This document shows positions 51,560-60,306 of a stretch of DNA of 64,000 bases, piece after piece; position 1 is the first letter of the stretch; every line of letters begins with the position of its first letter. A model generated the notes under the pieces. That model saw nothing but the letters and a program-made list of their open reading frames with translations, was not told where the DNA came from and made no database searches. The stretch spans positions 310,001-374,000 of the forward strand of contig NZ_VFVR01000006.1 in the NCBI RefSeq assembly GCF_006442205.1, in the 5' to 3' direction. This DNA is from Mesorhizobium sp. B2-3-12. GTDB lineage: Bacteria; Pseudomonadota; Alphaproteobacteria; Rhizobiales; Rhizobiaceae. Position numbers and translations under genes: made by a program.

Positions 51560-52195
51560 TCAATGCACGACGCCGCTCTGCGTGAGATGCAGATTGGCGA
51601 AATGGCTGTGCGTGTCGGCCACCTCGAACTTGATCGGCCCCGTCGCCTTGGTCCAGCCGCGCCCGATCTCGGCGATTGCGTATTCGAAGCCATGTGGCAA
51701 GTCGATGCGCGCCCGGTGCTCGGCGCCGGTAACGGGGTTCTTGATCGGCTCGCCATGGCCGTCGGTTACGCCCTTGACGTGCAGCCGGCCGGTTCGCGCG
51801 CCGACGTCGACCTCGAAATCGATCGCGGCGAAGATCGGATCGTGGAATTTTTCCAGCGTGGTCGAAAAGACCTGGAATATCGTCGCGCCCGGCTCGGTGT
51901 CCTGACCGCCCAGTATGCGAAGCAGGGCTTCACGCTGAGCTTCGCTGGCCCTCTCGTCGATAACCACCGCGGCCTGACCCCTGCCCTGGTGTATGGCGCC
52001 GGGCCAACTGAAAATGCCGACGAAGCGCAACCCGTCGAGCTTGGTGTCGCCATGATGGCCGGTTTCGATCTCCATGCCGGCGACGGCCTGGCAGAATCCG
52101 TATGTCGGCATGGCGTTGAACTGGCACGGGCAGCCATAGGCGCAATTGCAGTTGATGAATTCGCGCGCCTTCATTGTCCATTTGACGTCAGGCAT
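51560..52195 (-). CDS. DUF1326 cysteine-cluster protein
   Basis: A 211-residue protein. The N-terminal FINCNCAYGCPCQFN places C16, C18, C22 and C24 in a CxCxxxCxC cluster typical of the DUF1326 family. The rest is a beta-rich domain with FQVFSTTLEKFHDPIFAAID and PHGFEYAIAEIGRGWTKATG. ATG 52195 lies behind GGGAGG. Pairing with the Met-rich DUF2182 protein suggests a joint role in metal or redox-group handling, but the reaction is unknown. Confidence 0.8.
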   Translation of the reverse strand: MPDVKWTMKAREFINCNCAYGCPCQFNAMPTYGFCQAVAGMEIETGHHGDTKLDGLRFVGIFSWPGAIHQGRGQAAVVIDERASEAQREALLRILGGQDTEPGATIFQVFSTTLEKFHDPIFAAIDFEVDVGARTGRLHVKGVTDGHGEPIKNPVTGAEHRARIDLPHGFEYAIAEIGRGWTKATGPIKFEVADTHSHFANLHLTQSGVVH

Positions 52196-52541
52196 GGCAT
52201 TCCTCCCCTTGCCGCGCTCGGTGAGCGCGAACCCGGATCGGAGACCAGGAGGTAGCCGGCGAAGAACCATCCGGCGCATCTGATCGAGGCAATCCGGCGA
52301 TTAGTATTAGGAATTGATTATATATCTTTCGCAGCCGGCTACAATAGGTTGCCCGGTTGATAACCGAGCTTCCGACGACGCCCGCCGCCGGTGGCTGGAA
52401 AGGTTCAGGACGTGATCACGGCGGTGTCTTTCAGCCCGGGAATTGGCATATTCGAAGTCCATTCCTGGCGGGCGGAGGGCTGTTGCACGGCCCACGACGC
52501 CGCATTATGGCTAGCGCCTTGTCAAAACAAGGCGACCAAGA
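52196..52541. other. Divergent promoter region between the DUF1326 operon and metC
   Basis: These 346 bp contain no gene I can support. AT-rich GATTATATATC at about 52316-52326 is a likely promoter core. I looked for a SAM-type riboswitch because metC follows, but none of the conserved core of SAM-I or SAM-II could be found. Confidence 0.4.
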
Positions 52542-53729
52542 ATGGCGAAAGACGGCGGCAAGCAGGGTTCCGGCAAGGTGGGCATCAACACGCTGCTTGC
52601 CCATTCAGGCAACAACCCGCATGACTATTTCGGCTTCGTCAACCCGCCCGTGGTGCATGCCTCGACCGTGCTGTTCCCCAATGCGGCGGCGATGGCGGCA
52701 CGCAGCCAGAAATACACTTACGGCACGCGCGGCACGCCGACGACCGATGCCCTTACCCAGGCTATGGACGCGCTGGAAGGCTCGGCCGGCACGATCGCGG
52801 TGCCCTCGGGCCTGGCGGCGGTGACCATCCCGCTGCTCGCCTTCGTGTCGGCCGGCGACCATCTGCTGATCGTCGATTCCGTCTATCACCCGACGAGGAA
52901 CTTCGCCGACACGATGCTGACGCGGTTGGGCGTCGAGGTCGAGTATTATGCGCCGGAAGTCGGTGCCGGCATCGCGGCGTTGATCAAGCCGAACACCAAG
53001 GTGGTGTTCACCGAATCGCCGGCCTCCAACACGTTCGAGGTGCAGGACATCCCGGCGATCGCCAAGGCGGCGCACGCGGCCGGCGCCATCGTCATGATGG
53101 ACAACACCTGGGCGACGCCGCTCTATTTCCGGCCGCTCGACCACGGTGTCGACATCTCGATCCACGCGGCGACGAAATATCCGGCCGGCCATTCCGACGT
53201 GCTGCTCGGCACCGTTTCGGCCAATGAGGCCTGTTGGAAGCAGCTCTACGAGAGCTTTTGCACGCTTGGCTGCTGCGCGGGTCCCGACGACGTCTATCAG
53301 GTGCTGCGTGGCCTGCGCACGATGGGCGTACGCCTCGATCATCATCAACGCAGCGCGCTGGCCATCGCGTCGTGGCTGGAAGGCAAGAAGGGCGTGGCGC
53401 GGGTGCTGCACCCCGCCCTGCCCAGCCATCCGGACCACGATCTCTGGAAGCGCGACTTCCGCGGTTCGAGCGGCATCTTTTCCATCGTGCTTGCCGGCGG
53501 CGGTCAGAAGCAGCAGCACGCCTTCCTCGATGCGCTGAAAATCTTCGGGCTCGGCTATTCCTGGGGCGGGTATGAGAGCCTCGCGGTGCCGGTCTGGCTT
53601 GGCGACCGCGTCGTCGCGAAAGCCTCCTACGAGGGTCCCTTGATCCGCCTGCAGATCGGCCTCGAGGATGTCGACGACCTGAAAGCCGACATCATGCGCG
53701 GGCTGGCGGCAGCGGCACGCGCGGATTGA
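52542..53729 (+). CDS. metC: Cystathionine beta-lyase
   Basis: A 395-residue PLP enzyme of the Cys/Met metabolism family. YGTRGTPTTDALTQAMDALE holds the phosphate-binding Tyr/Arg region, and VMMDNTWATPLYFRPLDHGV the PLP-ring aspartate. The lysine is in IHAATKYPAGHSDVLLG. FTESPASNTFEVQDIP and YSWGGYESLAVPV support the MetC branch rather than MetB. It cleaves cystathionine to homocysteine, pyruvate and ammonia in methionine synthesis. Start ATG 52542. Confidence 0.92.
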   Translation: MAKDGGKQGSGKVGINTLLAHSGNNPHDYFGFVNPPVVHASTVLFPNAAAMAARSQKYTYGTRGTPTTDALTQAMDALEGSAGTIAVPSGLAAVTIPLLAFVSAGDHLLIVDSVYHPTRNFADTMLTRLGVEVEYYAPEVGAGIAALIKPNTKVVFTESPASNTFEVQDIPAIAKAAHAAGAIVMMDNTWATPLYFRPLDHGVDISIHAATKYPAGHSDVLLGTVSANEACWKQLYESFCTLGCCAGPDDVYQVLRGLRTMGVRLDHHQRSALAIASWLEGKKGVARVLHPALPSHPDHDLWKRDFRGSSGIFSIVLAGGGQKQQHAFLDALKIFGLGYSWGGYESLAVPVWLGDRVVAKASYEGPLIRLQIGLEDVDDLKADIMRGLAAAARAD

Positions 53730-53936
53730 TCTCAAACAGAGTCAGCAAAGGGCCGCAAGCCCTTGACGCTGATGACAAAGCGCAAGCCGCTGCGAGCACG
53801 CCGGCGAAGGCCGGCGCGCAATATTATTCTCTCACGTCATGACTTTGCGGATTTGTTTGACTTTCAAATCGGCGAATTCGGCTGCATTGCGTGCCGCACG
53901 CATTCTCGACAGATCCAGTCCTCGCAAAGTTTTCCA

Positions 53937-55016
53937 ATGGCCTTTCGTCTTTTTGTCCCCATCCTTGCCGGCGCGACGCTGCGCGAACGCCTCCTGGCGT
54001 GTATCGGCGCCACGATCGGCATCGCGCTGACCGGGGTGATCAGCGGGCTGGCGATGGGCGGCGGACCGCATGTGGCCCTGCTGGTCGCGCCGATGGGCGC
54101 GTCGGCCGTGCTTCTGTTTGCCGTCCCCGCGAGCCCGCTGGCGCAGCCCTGGTCGATCATCGGCGGCAATTCGATATCGGCGCTGGTCGGCGTCACCGTG
54201 GCGCATTTCATCCATGACCCGGTGGTGGCATCGGGTCTCGCGGTGGCGCTCGCCATCGCCGCGATGTCGTTCACGCGCTGCCTGCATCCACCAGGCGGTG
54301 CAGCCGCGCTGACGGCGGTGCTTGGCGGACCGGCCGTCATCAGCGCGGGCTTCCTGTTTCCGTTCGTGCCGGTGGCCCTGAATTCGACCATCCTGGTCGC
54401 GTTGGGCTTCCTTTTCCACAAGCTGGCGCGGCGCAACTATCCGCATGTCGCCGCTCCCGCCGCGAACAGCCACGGCACCGCCGATCCCCCGGTGCAGCAG
54501 CGCGCCGGCTTCCGGCCCGAGGACATCGATGCCGCGCTGACGGCGCTCGATGAAACCTTCGATATCGACCGTGACGACCTCGAAAGGCTGCTGCGGCAGG
54601 TTGAGCTGCAGGCCATGGTGCGCTCGCACCGGACACTGTTGTGCGAGGACATCATGTCGCGCGACGTGGTTTCGGTGGCCGAGCAAGCCTCGGCCGACGC
54701 GGCACGCCAGCAACTGCTCGATCACAACATCCGCACCTTGCCGGTGGTCGACGCGGATGCGCGGCTGGTTGGCGCGGTTGGCCTGCGCGAGCTGACGAAA
54801 GCCACGGACACGGTGAAGGGCGTGATGGCGAAAGCCGGCACCGCCTCGCCCGAGACGCCGGCGATGAGCCTGCTTCCGATGCTGACCGATGGCCGCAGCC
54901 ATGCCGTGGTCATCGTCGACGCGGAGCGGCGCATTCTTGGCCTGATCACGCAGACCGACCTTTTGGCGGCGGCCGCGCGCGTGCAGACGGCGGACAAGGG
55001 ATTGGCCGCGGCCTAG
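53937..55016 (+). CDS. HPP-family membrane protein with two C-terminal CBS domains
   Basis: A 359-residue protein. Residues 1 to about 170 form an HPP domain of four or more helices: LLVAPMGASAVLLFAVPASP, SALVGVTVAHFIHDP and the CLHPPGGAAALTAVLGGPAV motif that names the family. Two CBS domains follow (LCEDIMSRDVVSVAEQASAD and SRSHAVVIVDAERRILGLIT), which bind adenosine nucleotides. The family is implicated in nitrite transport in plants and cyanobacteria, and the CBS pair may gate it. ATG 53937 was chosen since the HPP region begins there; the upstream frame to 53763 is unconserved. Confidence 0.85.
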   Translation: MAFRLFVPILAGATLRERLLACIGATIGIALTGVISGLAMGGGPHVALLVAPMGASAVLLFAVPASPLAQPWSIIGGNSISALVGVTVAHFIHDPVVASGLAVALAIAAMSFTRCLHPPGGAAALTAVLGGPAVISAGFLFPFVPVALNSTILVALGFLFHKLARRNYPHVAAPAANSHGTADPPVQQRAGFRPEDIDAALTALDETFDIDRDDLERLLRQVELQAMVRSHRTLLCEDIMSRDVVSVAEQASADAARQQLLDHNIRTLPVVDADARLVGAVGLRELTKATDTVKGVMAKAGTASPETPAMSLLPMLTDGRSHAVVIVDAERRILGLITQTDLLAAAARVQTADKGLAAA

Positions 55017-55021
55017 AATAG

Positions 55022-55159
55022 CGAGCCTGGATCGCTCCTGCCGATCCGGAACCTTTGGACGCCTATGTCAGCGCCTTCGCCAATCCGGCGGCGGAAAGCA
55101 TCGACTATTTCAGCCGCTTCCATCCCAATATGAAGGGACGCTTGCTGGTGGCGCCGTGA
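55022..55159 (+). pseudogene. Possible C-terminal gene remnant
   Basis: An open frame without a start codon begins directly after a stop and reads WIAPADPEPLDAYVSAFANP then ESIDYFSRFHPNMKGRLL to a TGA. Its composition looks protein-like, and the frame overlaps the tail of the convergent enoyl-CoA hydratase gene by 55 bp. It may be the end of a gene lost by deletion or a chance frame. I do not recognise the parent family. Confidence 0.25.
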
Positions 55160-56001
55160 TCCAGGGCCGAGGAGGCCCGCCGTGCCTCATCGGGTCGCGC
55201 GACATGCGTCCACGAACCGTCGTGTCCGGGCCTCTGTCTGCTGATCCAGGTATCCAGCGCCTCGCGCAAATCGGCTGTCGGGGCCATGCGGGCGAACTGC
55301 TCTGCCTCGACCAGCAAGCCTTCGGCAATGCTGTGGTTGAGCCCGCGCGCCACCGCCGCAAGGATCGCCGCGACCGCCAGCCCGGAGTGCCGAAGGATCC
55401 GCCTGGCCAGATTGAAAGCAGCCGGCATCAGATCGTCATGGGCAACCACCTGGTTGACGAGGCCAAGTTCGAGGGCCCGTGGTGGCGGGAACCAGTCGCC
55501 GGTCAAGAGAAGTTCGAGCGCGCGCTTGCGCCCGGCGAGCCTGGGCAGGCGTTGCGTACCGCCGAAGGTCGGCGGCATGGCGAGGTTGATCTCCGGTTTG
55601 GCGAACAGCGCGCGATCGCTGGCGATCGCCAGCGGCACGGCCTCGGTGATCTCGCAGCCGCCGCCGAAGGCAATCCCGTTGACGGCTGCGATGACAGGCT
55701 TGCGAAAGGCTTCCAGCCTTGCCGTCAGCCGCTGCCCGCGCATGACGAAGTCGCGCAGCGCGACGTCGGTGCCCAGCGCCACGCTGGCCGAGAACTCCTC
55801 GATGTCGGCGCCCGCCGAGAAGGCCCGCTCGCCCGCTCCCGTCAGAATGACCGCCCGGATACCATCGTCGACTTCGATATCGTCGAGGATCGCGAGCAAG
55901 CGGTCGATCAGGGCATAGTTCAACGCGTTCAGCTTTTCCGGCCGGTTGAGGGACAGGACGGCAATGCCATCGCTGGCTTGGTTCAGGACAAGATCGGTCA
56001 T
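55105..56001 (-). CDS. Enoyl-CoA hydratase/isomerase family protein
   Basis: A 298-residue crotonase. IAVLSLNRPEKLNALNYALI starts it, then AGERAFSAGADIEEF (oxyanion-hole strand) and the signature IAAVNGIAFGGGCEITEAVP. PEINLAMPPTFGGTQRLPRL follows. It hydrates or isomerises acyl-CoA thioesters. ATG 56001 follows GGAAGG at eight bases. The C-terminus (DHGATSKRPFILGWKRLK) is longer than usual. It is divergent from a TetR gene with a palindrome between, so it may be induced by the substrate acid. Confidence 0.9.
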   Translation of the reverse strand: MTDLVLNQASDGIAVLSLNRPEKLNALNYALIDRLLAILDDIEVDDGIRAVILTGAGERAFSAGADIEEFSASVALGTDVALRDFVMRGQRLTARLEAFRKPVIAAVNGIAFGGGCEITEAVPLAIASDRALFAKPEINLAMPPTFGGTQRLPRLAGRKRALELLLTGDWFPPPRALELGLVNQVVAHDDLMPAAFNLARRILRHSGLAVAAILAAVARGLNHSIAEGLLVEAEQFARMAPTADLREALDTWISRQRPGHDGSWTHVARPDEARRASSALDHGATSKRPFILGWKRLK

Positions 56002-56055
56002 TTGGCTTCCTTCCAGCATGTTGACGAGATGGAAGGTACGCCGTTCGCACCTTGT

Positions 56056-56077
56056 GTATATTCACTAGTCGGTATAC
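56056..56077. promoter_or_regulatory. Palindromic operator between the enoyl-CoA hydratase and tetR genes
   Basis: GTATA-TTC-ACTAGT-CGG-TATAC: a 22-bp symmetrical site with a perfect ACTAGT centre and GTATA/TATAC arms, nine bases before the TetR start and 54 before that of the hydratase. Confidence 0.65.
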
Positions 56078-56085
56078 TTAGACTC

Positions 56086-56679
56086 ATGCCAGAAGCACAA
56101 AGCCCCACCCGCAAGCGCATCGTCGATGCCGCCACCAGATTGTTCTACGCGGAAGGGATCGGCCGTGTCAGTGTCGACGCCGTGGCCGAGGAAGCGGGCC
56201 TCACCAAGCGGACGCTCTACTACCACTTCAAGAGCAAGGACGATCTCATCGCGGCCTATCTCGACGGCCGTGATCAGCCCAATCTGAAACGGATGGCTGG
56301 CTGGTTCGAGGCCGGACAAGGCGGCGTGGACAAAAAGGTCGAAGCCATCTTCACCGATCTGGCCCGCGCCACGCGCCATCCGAAATGGAAGGGGTGCGGC
56401 TTCCTGCGCACCGCCGCCGAACTTGCCTCGATGCCTGGACACCCGGCGGTCAAGGCCGGGGCGCGGCACAAATCCAACTTCGAGACATGGCTGGGCACGG
56501 AATTGTCCGGGCACGATATCGAGGAGCCGCGGGCACTGGCCCGCGAAATCGTGCTGCTGATAGACGGCTGCTTTTCAATCATGCTGATCCATCGCAATCC
56601 CGACTACGTCGAAGCCGCGGGGCGAGCCGCGGCGACGCTGGTCAGGGCGCGGATGTCGGTCAGCCAGGTCCAGGGCTAG
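56086..56679 (+). CDS. TetR-family repressor beside the enoyl-CoA hydratase gene
   Basis: A 197-residue TetR regulator. IVDAATRLFYAEGIGRVSVD, AVAEEAGLTKRTLYYHF and KSKDDLIAAYLDGRDQPNL are the DNA-binding domain. WKGCGFLRTAAELASMPGHP is a C-terminal motif of the group. ATG 56086 lies just after the operator, so transcripts would be short-leadered. Local control of the divergent hydratase gene is the simplest hypothesis. Its stop codon begins a palindromic repeat element. Confidence 0.87.
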   Translation: MPEAQSPTRKRIVDAATRLFYAEGIGRVSVDAVAEEAGLTKRTLYYHFKSKDDLIAAYLDGRDQPNLKRMAGWFEAGQGGVDKKVEAIFTDLARATRHPKWKGCGFLRTAAELASMPGHPAVKAGARHKSNFETWLGTELSGHDIEEPRALAREIVLLIDGCFSIMLIHRNPDYVEAAGRAAATLVRARMSVSQVQG

Positions 56680-56804
56680 AGCAATTCCAGGAAAAGTGTG
56701 AAACGGTTTTCCCGGGAGAAGCGCTAGCGCTTCCCCTTGGGAATTGCGTAAAAACAAAGAGTTAGAGCCGTTCGGCGATTCCGTGAAATGCGGAACGGCT
56801 CTAG
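56677..56804. repeat. Composite intergenic palindromic repeat (RIME/Mesorhizobium type)
   Basis: The element has three nested inverted parts. GCAATTCC (56681-56688) pairs with GGAATTGC (56740-56747), enclosing a 16-bp perfect palindrome GAAGCGCTAGCGCTTC (56718-56733). AGAGCCGTTC (56764-56773) pairs with GAACGGCTCT (56793-56802). This is the form of a repeat found many times in Mesorhizobium genomes. It fills the whole gap between convergent genes and supplies part of the stop codon for both (TAG at 56677-56679 and 56801-56803). Confidence 0.8.
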
Positions 56805-58027
56805 GCCCCGAACGCCAGCCATGCCGTGCCGGCCAGGAGCGTGATCAGCGTCAGTGGCAGACCGACCTTGAAGAAAGCGCCAAACGAAAGCTGCGTGCCC
56901 GAGGCACGCGCCTGTTCGGCAACGATCAGGTTGGCGACCGAGCCGAGCAGCGTGAAGTTACCGGCGAGCGTCGAACTCATCGCCACGACCAGCCAGGCGC
57001 GCTCGGGGTTTTCCAGGCCGGGTATGAATGGCCTGAGCGCCAGCACGGCCGGAACATTGCTCATGATGTTGGACAGCACGGCGGTGAAACCAGACAGCCT
57101 CCAGACGTCGTCGAGCCCGATGTTCTTGGCCGAGGCGATCATGTCCGGCGTCAGCAGCGTCTTTTCGGCGCCGGCAACCACCACGAACAGACCGGCGAAC
57201 ATGAACAGCAGCGGCCCGTCGATCTCGCGATAGATGCGTTCCGGCTTTATGGCGCGGGTGAGCAGCAGGATGGCGCCGCCAATGAGCGCCGCCTTGGCCA
57301 CGGGAACGCCGGCGAAGAAGGCGATTGCCAGTCCTATGCAGACGACCACCGCCTTCAGCACCTGGCCGCGATGCATGCGGCCACGCGAGACATGCGGCGT
57401 CAGTTCGCCGTTGGGCGTGAATTCGGCGCGGTAGACGATGCGCACGATGACGATGACCGCGACGAGGCCGAACAGAGCGACCGGCGCCAGCGCGGCCGAA
57501 AAGGCCGGATAGGAAATGCCCGACAATGCGCCGATGACCATGTTCTGCGGATTGCCGGTGATGGTGGCGACGCTGCCGCAGTTCGAAGCGGTGGCGGTGG
57601 CGATCAGATAGGGGATCGGGTTGCGGTTGATGACGCGGGTGACGTGGACGACGATCGGCGCCATGACCAGGCAGATGGCGTCGTTGACCAGGAAGGCCGA
57701 CAGCACGCCGGTCAGAAGCGTCACCATCACCAGCAGCATGAACGGTGCGTGCGCGTGCTCGATGGCGATGGCGCCGAGACCACGGAAAGCGCCCGACACC
57801 TTCAGATGCGCCACCACGATCATCATGCCGAGCAGAAGCGTGATGGTGTCGAAATTGATGGCGCGGTAGGCGTCCTCCATGCTGAGCGCGCCGATCGCGA
57901 TCATCGCCGCGCCGCCAAGCAGCGCAATGCCGGCCCGGTCGAGCCGCAAGCCGGGGATGCGGCCGATGGCGACGCCGGCGTAAGTCAGGACCAGGATCAG
58001 CAGTGCCGCCGCGCCCATCAGTGTCAT
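56801..58027 (-). CDS. ArsB/NhaD-type ion transporter (IT superfamily)
   Basis: A 408-residue membrane protein with about eleven helices. INFDTITLLLGMMIVVAHLK, then TGVLSAFLVNDAICLVMAPI and ATASNCGSVATITGNPQNMV are the typical internally repeated re-entrant motifs of the anion/sodium permease group (ArsB, CitMHS, NhaD). SNIMSNVPAVLALRPFIPGL and NFTLLGSVANLIVAEQ form the second repeat. The substrate cannot be separated between arsenite, dicarboxylate or Na+/H+. Single gene; the stop falls in a repeat element. Confidence 0.8.
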   Translation of the reverse strand: MTLMGAAALLILVLTYAGVAIGRIPGLRLDRAGIALLGGAAMIAIGALSMEDAYRAINFDTITLLLGMMIVVAHLKVSGAFRGLGAIAIEHAHAPFMLLVMVTLLTGVLSAFLVNDAICLVMAPIVVHVTRVINRNPIPYLIATATASNCGSVATITGNPQNMVIGALSGISYPAFSAALAPVALFGLVAVIVIVRIVYRAEFTPNGELTPHVSRGRMHRGQVLKAVVVCIGLAIAFFAGVPVAKAALIGGAILLLTRAIKPERIYREIDGPLLFMFAGLFVVVAGAEKTLLTPDMIASAKNIGLDDVWRLSGFTAVLSNIMSNVPAVLALRPFIPGLENPERAWLVVAMSSTLAGNFTLLGSVANLIVAEQARASGTQLSFGAFFKVGLPLTLITLLAGTAWLAFGA

Positions 58028-58170
58028 CGGTAGAAGCCCTGCTCGATCTGTTGCGCACCGATGCCGGCCGCCCGTGATTCACGTGATGCCAGCTTTAGCC
58101 CGATGTCGGGATCGATGCCAAATGTGGATTGTTGGCCAAGAAGATCCGGCAGGCCAGACGGCGGACGCCG

Positions 58171-59136
58171 CTACCGCCGGTAGAAATCCAGCCGTTCCTG
58201 CAACGCCTGCGGCGAAAACAGCTGCTCGACGGTCTGCCGCGCCTTGCGACCAACAGTCGCCCGCAGCCCCGGATCGGCTTTGAGGTTCGCAAGAATCCTC
58301 GCCGCCTGTTGCGACGTTTCGAACAGGAAGCCGTTTTCACCATGGCGGATATGGTCGACGTAACCGCCATGCGAATGACAGACCACCGGCAGGCCGCAGG
58401 CCATCGCCTCCAACACCACGCGGCCGAACGTCTCCACCACATGAGAGCTGGTGCGATAGTAGAAGACGTCGAGTGTCGGCAGAAACCGTTCGGCGGCAAA
58501 TTCACCTTGCGGCAGCAGTTCGAGCTGCGAATGCGGCGCGAGCCTGTCCTTGAGCGGCATGCCGCCCTGGATTCGCACCACATCGCCATCGGCCAGCAGC
58601 GCCTCATAGAGCGCCACGTCGTCGGCATGATGCTTGTCCGCCGTGTCACGGCTCAGCCGCCCCACCGTGAACGGACGATTTGTCCCTGCCCGCCGGGGCG
58701 AGAAGCGATCGATGTCGATCGGCGAGGGATGGACGACGCCTTCGACTTGCAGCACGCGCCTCTGAAAGTCGGAGATCAGCACCAGTTCGGCAGCTGGCCA
58801 GCCCAGCAGCCGCTGTCTGCGCGTCGTCAGCGCCATGACCTTGGGATGAAAGGTGTTGAAGACATAGATCAGCCGGCGCGGCCGCGCGATCAGATAAGGC
58901 CACAGCTTGTTGCGCCAATGCGCGCCAAGAAAGACATAGGTGCCGCCATCCGGCACATTGCGTGTTGCCGGCGAGACGCGGCGTATCGGAAATTCCCGCA
59001 TCAAGTCTTTGGACGCGCGTGACGAGGTTGCCCAGAGATGCACCCGCGAATCGGCGCTCAACAGCCGATACAACTCCAGCGTTTCGCGATCACTGCCGCC
59101 AAACGGGTTCTGAAAGCCGTTGAACAAATGGATCAT
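58171..59136 (-). CDS. GT4-type glycosyltransferase
   Basis: A 321-residue GT-B enzyme. MIHLFNGFQNPFGGSDRETL is the start of the acceptor domain. FSPRRAGTNRPFTVGRLSRD leads the nucleotide-sugar domain. SHVVETFGRVVLEAMACGLP and VVCHSHGGYVDHI are the E-x7-E donor site and its follow-up, typical of the glycosyl transferase group 1 family. It probably adds a sugar to a cell-surface glycan. No other polysaccharide gene is nearby, so its pathway is unknown. Confidence 0.85.
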   Translation of the reverse strand: MIHLFNGFQNPFGGSDRETLELYRLLSADSRVHLWATSSRASKDLMREFPIRRVSPATRNVPDGGTYVFLGAHWRNKLWPYLIARPRRLIYVFNTFHPKVMALTTRRQRLLGWPAAELVLISDFQRRVLQVEGVVHPSPIDIDRFSPRRAGTNRPFTVGRLSRDTADKHHADDVALYEALLADGDVVRIQGGMPLKDRLAPHSQLELLPQGEFAAERFLPTLDVFYYRTSSHVVETFGRVVLEAMACGLPVVCHSHGGYVDHIRHGENGFLFETSQQAARILANLKADPGLRATVGRKARQTVEQLFSPQALQERLDFYRR

Positions 59137-59319
59137 GGTTGCGGTGCTTACCGAGCTCTACCTGGACGTCTCGCCATTCAGTTGCCCGCACCCAAGGCCG
59201 TGGCCGAATATTTCCGGCGACGCCTCATACATCACTTGCGCTGAGAAAGCATAGAGGCAAGCAAGCGTCAGCTGAGTGCCAAGGCAGCGGCCAGTATCAG
59301 CCTGTTGCAGTCCTAACCC

Positions 59320-60108
59320 TCAATGCACGGTGGCGGCGCTGGGCTGAGACACCAGCGAGGCTTCCGCCGGATCGAAGCTGACCTGATCGCGTCCGTTCGA
59401 CTTAGCGGCATAAAGCCTTCTGTCGGCGGCGGAGAATATCGCCTCGTAGGTGGTCGGCCCGCTGAAGCTGGTGCCGCCGATGCTGACGGAAAGCGGACAG
59501 GAGAGGCCGCCGGGCGAAAAGTCCATTTCGCGAATCCGTCGGCGGATGCTTTCGGCGATCAGCCAGGATTGCGAGGGGTCGACACCCGGCAGAAACACGC
59601 CGAACTCCTCACCACCGATCCGGCCGACGATGTCGCTGCCGCGCAGCTGACCCTTGATCGCCTGCGCGATCAGTCTGAGCGCCTGGTCGCCGCAGTCGTG
59701 GCCCAGGCGGTCGTTGATCGCCTTGAAGTGGTCGGCGTCGATGATCAGCAGCGCGCCGGAACGGGTCTCTTCGGGCTTGCGGGTCTGCTCGAGATAGGCC
59801 TCCACCAGCATCGAGAAGGCGCCGCGGTTCAGCACCGCCGTCAGGCTGTCGGTCGCGGCGATGACGCTGAGGTCGCGCTGGGCAATGGCCAGCTGACGGA
59901 TCTTCCACATCAGGAAAAACAGAAACGAGCCACCCAGCACGAGGGGCAGCAGCAGGTCGGTCAGTTGCGCGCGCCTGACAGCCTCGGGCGAAAGATAGGG
60001 GAAATTGAACGAATCGACGAAAAACGCCACCGCAATGAAGAATGCCGTGCCGGCGGCGGTGACGGCGATCACCCTGCCCCAGCTGGTCGGCGACAGGTCC
60101 AGCTTCAT
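59320..60108 (-). CDS. Membrane-bound diguanylate cyclase (GGDEF)
   Basis: A 262-residue protein. Two N-terminal helices (VIAVTAAGTAFFIAVAFFVD and LTDLLLPLVLGGSFLFFLMW) anchor a GGDEF domain: AATDSLTAVLNRGAFSML, IIDADHFKAINDRLGHDCGD and the active-site loop GRIGGEEFGVFLPG. The GGEEF form is catalytically competent, and no RxxD inhibitory site is evident four residues before it (RGSD does occur upstream and may act as I-site). It makes cyclic di-GMP from two GTP. The periplasmic or membrane sensor part is minimal. Confidence 0.9.
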   Translation of the reverse strand: MKLDLSPTSWGRVIAVTAAGTAFFIAVAFFVDSFNFPYLSPEAVRRAQLTDLLLPLVLGGSFLFFLMWKIRQLAIAQRDLSVIAATDSLTAVLNRGAFSMLVEAYLEQTRKPEETRSGALLIIDADHFKAINDRLGHDCGDQALRLIAQAIKGQLRGSDIVGRIGGEEFGVFLPGVDPSQSWLIAESIRRRIREMDFSPGGLSCPLSVSIGGTSFSGPTTYEAIFSAADRRLYAAKSNGRDQVSFDPAEASLVSQPSAATVH

Positions 60109-60218
60109 CCTCTTCCACTCCGTTAGCGGCCCCTACTATGACGCGCCAACGCAAACAAAATGATAAGACTTTTCTTCCAATTCGAGATCGGGTGGCGGAA
60201 AGACGATGAGGAAATGCG

Positions 60219-60256
60219 AGCGGGGCACGATCGCCGACAGGCGGCCGTGCCCCGCT
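60219..60256. other. Stable hairpin between the diguanylate cyclase and the upstream small gene
   Basis: AGCGGGGCACG and CGTGCCCCGCT are exact 11-bp reverse complements around a 16-base loop with its own short stem. There is no T-run in either direction. It may be a Rho-dependent terminator aid, an RNA structure or a repeat unit. Confidence 0.45.
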
Positions 60257-60306
60257 GATGGAAGCGGATTTGTTCAGCGGATCTTCGAATAACGAAAATT
60301 CCGAAG

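Noticed and set aside
52196..52541. SAM riboswitch ahead of metC
   Set aside because: None of the conserved SAM-I or SAM-II core segments could be found in the region.
59131..59250. A 39-codon plus-strand frame starting within the glycosyltransferase start region
   Set aside because: Weak start context and overlap with the antisense GT gene; no conserved feature.
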